Both the position numbers and the translations under genes were made by a program. From Candidatus Zhuqueibacterota bacterium 4484_87 (lineage in GTDB: Bacteria; Zhuqueibacterota; Zhuqueibacteria; Thermofontimicrobiales; Thermofontimicrobiaceae), in contig NATN01000160.1 in assembly GCA_002085355.1 (NCBI GenBank), positions 1-9,627 on the forward strand: a stretch of 9,627 bases of DNA. The letters are read 5' to 3'. The first letter of the stretch is position 1. Each line of letters opens with the position of its first letter. The notes under the pieces are model-generated. The model was not told where the DNA came from. It was given only the letters and a program-made list of their open reading frames with translations, and did not search any database. Of the stretch, positions 7,178 to 9,627 are shown piece by piece.

Positions 7178-8155
7178 TCACTTTTTCTTGTTATTGCCAT
7201 TCAATTCCTGACTCAGCTCTATTTTTTTGACCCGAAACAAAGTATCCTCAATTAACTGTCTTGTGCCACCGATGAGGTCAGCGACAAGTCCGATCATAAT
7301 CACCTGAAAACCGATCATCATCAAGACTGCCGACAAAATCAACGATTGAATATGACCGCCGCCATTTCCCATGAGATAAAAGTAAAGAAAACGTAAAGAA
7401 ACAAGAGCCCCTACACCAAAAATCCCGCCGCCAATCAGCGAGAAAGTTTTCAGCGGCTCATACATAGTGTAAATCCGGAAAATTGTCAAAATTGACCGCT
7501 TGACGTATGATGGAATACTACGAAACAGGCGCGAATCGCGCAGCTTTTCATTAGTACGAATTGGCACATGAGTCAACGCCAGATTTTTCTTACCCGCCTG
7601 AATGATCGTCTCCAAAGTATAACTAAACTTGGAAATGACGTTCAACCGCAATGCTGCTTCCCGATTTAAGGCGCGAAATCCGCTCGTGGCATCGGGAATA
7701 TCTGTACCTGAAACATGCTTGACGACCCAACTGCCAAGAATCTGTAGTTTCTTTTTTATGAGAGAAAAATGCGGAATGCCATTGACCTGACGATCTCCGA
7801 TAACATAATCTGCTTCGCCATTAACGATCGGCCTGATCAATTTTTCGATATCCTCACCGCGATACTGATTATCCCCATCTGTGTTCACAATAATATCCGC
7901 ACCTAATTTCAGACAAGCATCCACCCCCGCGTTAAACGCTTCTGCCAGTCCCTTATTATTTGTGAATTTGAGGATATGGTTTGCGCCATGCTGCCGTGCA
8001 ACTTCAACTGTTTTATCCGTGCTTCCGTCATCAATAATCAAAACTTCAATTTCATCAATACCGTCAATTTTCTTGGGCAAATCGCTCAGCGTTGTCGGCA
8101 GTGTTTTTTCCTCGTTCAAGCATGGTATTTGAATGATCAATTTCATTTTTTTCAT
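7178..8155 (-). CDS. GT2 family glycosyltransferase, dolichyl-phosphate-mannose-synthase-like, membrane-anchored
   Basis: A 325-residue enzyme with a GT-A catalytic region followed by two membrane helices. Visible motifs are IIQIPCLNEEKTL (7-19), VLIIDDGSTDKT (38-49), NKGLAEAFNAG (67-77), the metal/donor site NTDGDNQY (91-98, acids D93 and D95), DYVIGDRQ (116-123), and IPDATSGFRALNRE (153-166), the acceptor-loop motif. Hydrophobic helices are near 238-261 and 270-294, with a basic, polar tail. Such proteins transfer mannose, glucose or similar from a nucleotide donor to polyprenyl phosphate at the inner membrane face. All key residues are present, so it should be active. The first ATG (8155-8153) overlaps the preceding stop as ATGA; a second ATG at 8146 is possible since the site upstream of the first (GAGAG) is weak. 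It is the third of three GT2 genes in a row. Confidence 0.93.
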   Translation of the reverse strand: MKKMKLIIQIPCLNEEKTLPTTLSDLPKKIDGIDEIEVLIIDDGSTDKTVEVARQHGANHILKFTNNKGLAEAFNAGVDACLKLGADIIVNTDGDNQYRGEDIEKLIRPIVNGEADYVIGDRQVNGIPHFSLIKKKLQILGSWVVKHVSGTDIPDATSGFRALNREAALRLNVISKFSYTLETIIQAGKKNLALTHVPIRTNEKLRDSRLFRSIPSYVKRSILTIFRIYTMYEPLKTFSLIGGGIFGVGALVSLRFLYFYLMGNGGGHIQSLILSAVLMMIGFQVIMIGLVADLIGGTRQLIEDTLFRVKKIELSQELNGNNKKK

Positions 8156-9165
8156 TGCTCTCTTTTGCTTTCAATGATCTCTTCAATGTTGTATTCTTTG
8201 ATGTCCCGGGCGTGAGTAAAAATAATCATTTCTCCTAACAGACCAATGGAAATCAACTGAATACCGATCACCAATAATAAAGCGCCTAAAAGCAACAGCG
8301 GTCTGCCGGCGATAGGTCCCAGCGCCAGAACTCGATAGATAAAAAGGTAAAATTCGATGCCAGCGCCGATCAGCGTAAACACAGCACCGACAAATCCCAG
8401 AAAATGGATTGGCTTTTTGGAATAATTTGTCAGAAAAACCACCGTTAAAATATCCAGCAGCCGCTGCAAATATTCGCGCAAATATTTTGATTTGCGAAAT
8501 TTTCCAGGCAATTGCTCAATCTTTTCTTCGGCAATCTTATAGCCTTGCCGCTTGGCAAGAATGGGAATAAAATTATTCATATCACCGTAAATATCAAGAT
8601 GTTCGAGCACTTCGCGTCTGGTTACAAGAACACCGCTGTTAATGTCGTGTAAATCAATTTTAGCTAACCGGCAGGTGATCGCATTAAAAGTACGGGAAAT
8701 GATTTGGTTCAATTTTGAATCCCGACGCGGATGACGCCAACCAATAACCAGGTCGTTCCCTTCTTCCAATTTTTCAATCAGAGAGAGTAAATTTTGTGGA
8801 TTAATGCGAACGCGGGACGTGAGGTAAATGACAACATTTCCCGACGTTTGCTTCATTCCCACATTAAACGCACTCGCCTCACCAAATCGCGAGCGCATCC
8901 GAATCAGTTTCAACTCTGCACTTCGCTCTACAATTGGCGTCAGACGTTCCGGAGTACCATCGTCGCTGCCATCATCAACCAGTGCGATCTCGAACGACCC
9001 GTCTATTGCCTGAAATGCGTCAAGCAGTGAGTTAACAAATTCGACTGCCTCATCTGCGTTGTTGTAAAGGGAAACGATAACTGAGTATTTTGGCTGATTA
9101 ATGGAGTCGGCGACCGCACTCTTTTCCTCATCCGCCGATTTCATTGCCACTTGCTGTGATTTCAT
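8152..9165 (-). CDS. GT2 family membrane glycosyltransferase-like protein lacking the DXD motif
   Basis: A 337-residue GT2 protein laid out like dolichyl-phosphate-sugar synthases: YSVIVSLYNNADE (27-39), IALVDDGSDDGT (60-71), RFGEASAFNVGM (93-104), DLVIGWRHPRRDS (138-150), a RKSKY segment (224-228), and two membrane helices near 255-277 and 290-313. The first Asp pair (D64, D65) is kept, but where the family has a D-x-D-x-Q donor/metal motif the sequence reads LTSRVRINP (115-123), with no acid. The later SGFR-type loop reads INSGVLV. The reading frame is intact and codons look normal, so this is a conserved variant, not a decayed gene. It may be inactive, a partner of a neighbouring GT2, or use another mechanism. 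ATG 9165 is chosen; AAGGA (9182-9178) is 12 nt away. TTG at 9177 directly abuts that site, and ATG at 9144 is an alternative. Confidence 0.9.
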   Translation of the reverse strand: MKSQQVAMKSADEEKSAVADSINQPKYSVIVSLYNNADEAVEFVNSLLDAFQAIDGSFEIALVDDGSDDGTPERLTPIVERSAELKLIRMRSRFGEASAFNVGMKQTSGNVVIYLTSRVRINPQNLLSLIEKLEEGNDLVIGWRHPRRDSKLNQIISRTFNAITCRLAKIDLHDINSGVLVTRREVLEHLDIYGDMNNFIPILAKRQGYKIAEEKIEQLPGKFRKSKYLREYLQRLLDILTVVFLTNYSKKPIHFLGFVGAVFTLIGAGIEFYLFIYRVLALGPIAGRPLLLLGALLLVIGIQLISIGLLGEMIIFTHARDIKEYNIEEIIESKREQ

Positions 9166-9177
9166 TTGTTGACCCAA

Positions 9178-9182
9178 TCCTT
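9178..9182 (-). promoter_or_regulatory. Ribosome binding site bearing on the start of the second GT2 gene
   Basis: AAGGA on the minus strand directly follows the TAA stop of the upstream GT2 gene. It leaves no spacer to TTG 9177 and a longish 12 nt to ATG 9165, so ATG 9165 is favoured but not certain. Confidence 0.5.
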
Positions 9183-9627
9183 TTATTTATTGATCAAGTA
9201 AAATGCCTTCTTTTTTCCGGTATGAACAATGAGCGTCGCTAATAGCCCGAGAAAAACGAACTGAAACATCGTAACTACCAGCAAAAAAACGAGGGTAATT
9301 AAAACGTTCATACTTGCCGGTTCAAAATTATTGCTCAAGAATGTCATGCCCGCCCAGATTGTTGTAAAAAATGCGAGCAAAAGAGACAACGCTGCCAGCC
9401 CCCCGAAAAACCGCAATGGATTTTTCAAATGCTTGAGAAAAAGGTTCAGCGTCGTCAGATCCATGATGACGCGAAAAGTGCGCGTGATATTGTATTTGGA
9501 CTTTCCGTATTTCCGCGGATGATGATTGACAACGATCTCCGTAATTTTAGCGCCTTCCAATTTTGCCAGCGCCGGAATGAAGCGATGGAGCTCGCCGTAC
9601 AAACTGATGCGTTTAATGATCTCCCGG
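9183..9627 (-). CDS. GT2 family membrane glycosyltransferase, C-terminal part (cut by window edge)
   Basis: An open frame of 147 residues runs from the right window edge to TAA (9185-9183). No start is present: the frame stays open through REIIKRISLYGELHRFIPAL at the very edge, so the N-terminal catalytic half lies outside. An apparent internal TTG start at 9602 is just a Leu codon. What remains is the end of a polyprenyl-phosphate-sugar synthase: LYGELHRFIPALA, then ITEIVVNHHPRKYGKSKY with the conserved R-K-x-G-K-S-K-Y segment, then two hydrophobic helices (about 75-97 and 107-134 of the visible part) and a short basic tail. It shares layout and several residues with the next gene (FIPxLAK, xKSKY, two helices), so the two look like paralogues. 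It is 17 bp before that gene. The catalytic DXD region is outside the window and cannot be judged. Confidence 0.9.
   Translation of the reverse strand, partial: REIIKRISLYGELHRFIPALAKLEGAKITEIVVNHHPRKYGKSKYNITRTFRVIMDLTTLNLFLKHLKNPLRFFGGLAALSLLLAFFTTIWAGMTFLSNNFEPASMNVLITLVFLLVVTMFQFVFLGLLATLIVHTGKKKAFYLINK

Noticed and set aside
1..9627. CRISPR arrays, tRNA/rRNA genes, insertion sequences
   Set aside because: No repeated spaced units, no RNA gene signatures and no transposase motifs or terminal inverted repeats were seen; almost every base lies in a coding frame.

Overview
The window is a dense, single-direction block of cell-surface glycan genes. All ten genes lie on the minus strand, so transcription runs from the right edge to the left edge. 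The longest non-coding gap is 62 bp, two gene pairs overlap by 4 bp (ATGA), and no convincing internal promoter or terminator is visible. This looks like the interior of one long operon cut by both window edges. Shine-Dalgarno sites are clear (GGAGG, AGGAG, GAGAGGA), which indicates a bacterium. Base composition leans AT, and low-GC stretches alternate with more balanced ones. Nothing here fixes the phylum.

Reading in the direction of transcription: (1) Right third, 9627-7178: three family-2 glycosyltransferases, each with a cytosolic GT-A catalytic region and two C-terminal membrane helices, as in polyprenyl-phosphate mannosyl/glucosyl transferases. The first is cut by the window edge. The second resembles it but lacks the acidic DXD-type motif. 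The third has canonical motifs. (2) Middle, 7148-4140: a Gfo/Idh/MocA oxidoreductase, an unassigned protein that looks like a highly diverged aldo/keto-reductase barrel, and an extended short-chain dehydrogenase/epimerase. Together they form a plausible nucleotide-sugar modification cassette. (3) Left part, 4077-387: three family-4 (GT-B) glycosyltransferases from three different subfamilies. (4) Left edge, 345-1: the first 115 codons of another NAD-dependent sugar epimerase.

Inferred joint role: the reductase and epimerase genes supply one or more unusual nucleotide sugars, the GT4 enzymes add sugars stepwise to a lipid-linked acceptor in the cytosol, and the membrane GT2 enzymes make lipid-phosphate sugars or transfer sugars at the membrane. 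The product would be an O-antigen-like, capsular or exopolysaccharide unit. No flippase, polymerase, initiating phosphoglycosyltransferase or ligase is in the window, so the type of glycan cannot be stated.

The most unusual content is the orphan barrel-like protein at 5235-6104 between two sugar dehydrogenase genes, and two enzymes whose expected catalytic acids are replaced (GT2 at 8152-9165, oxidoreductase at 6123-7148). No RNA genes, mobile elements, CRISPR arrays or long repeats were seen.
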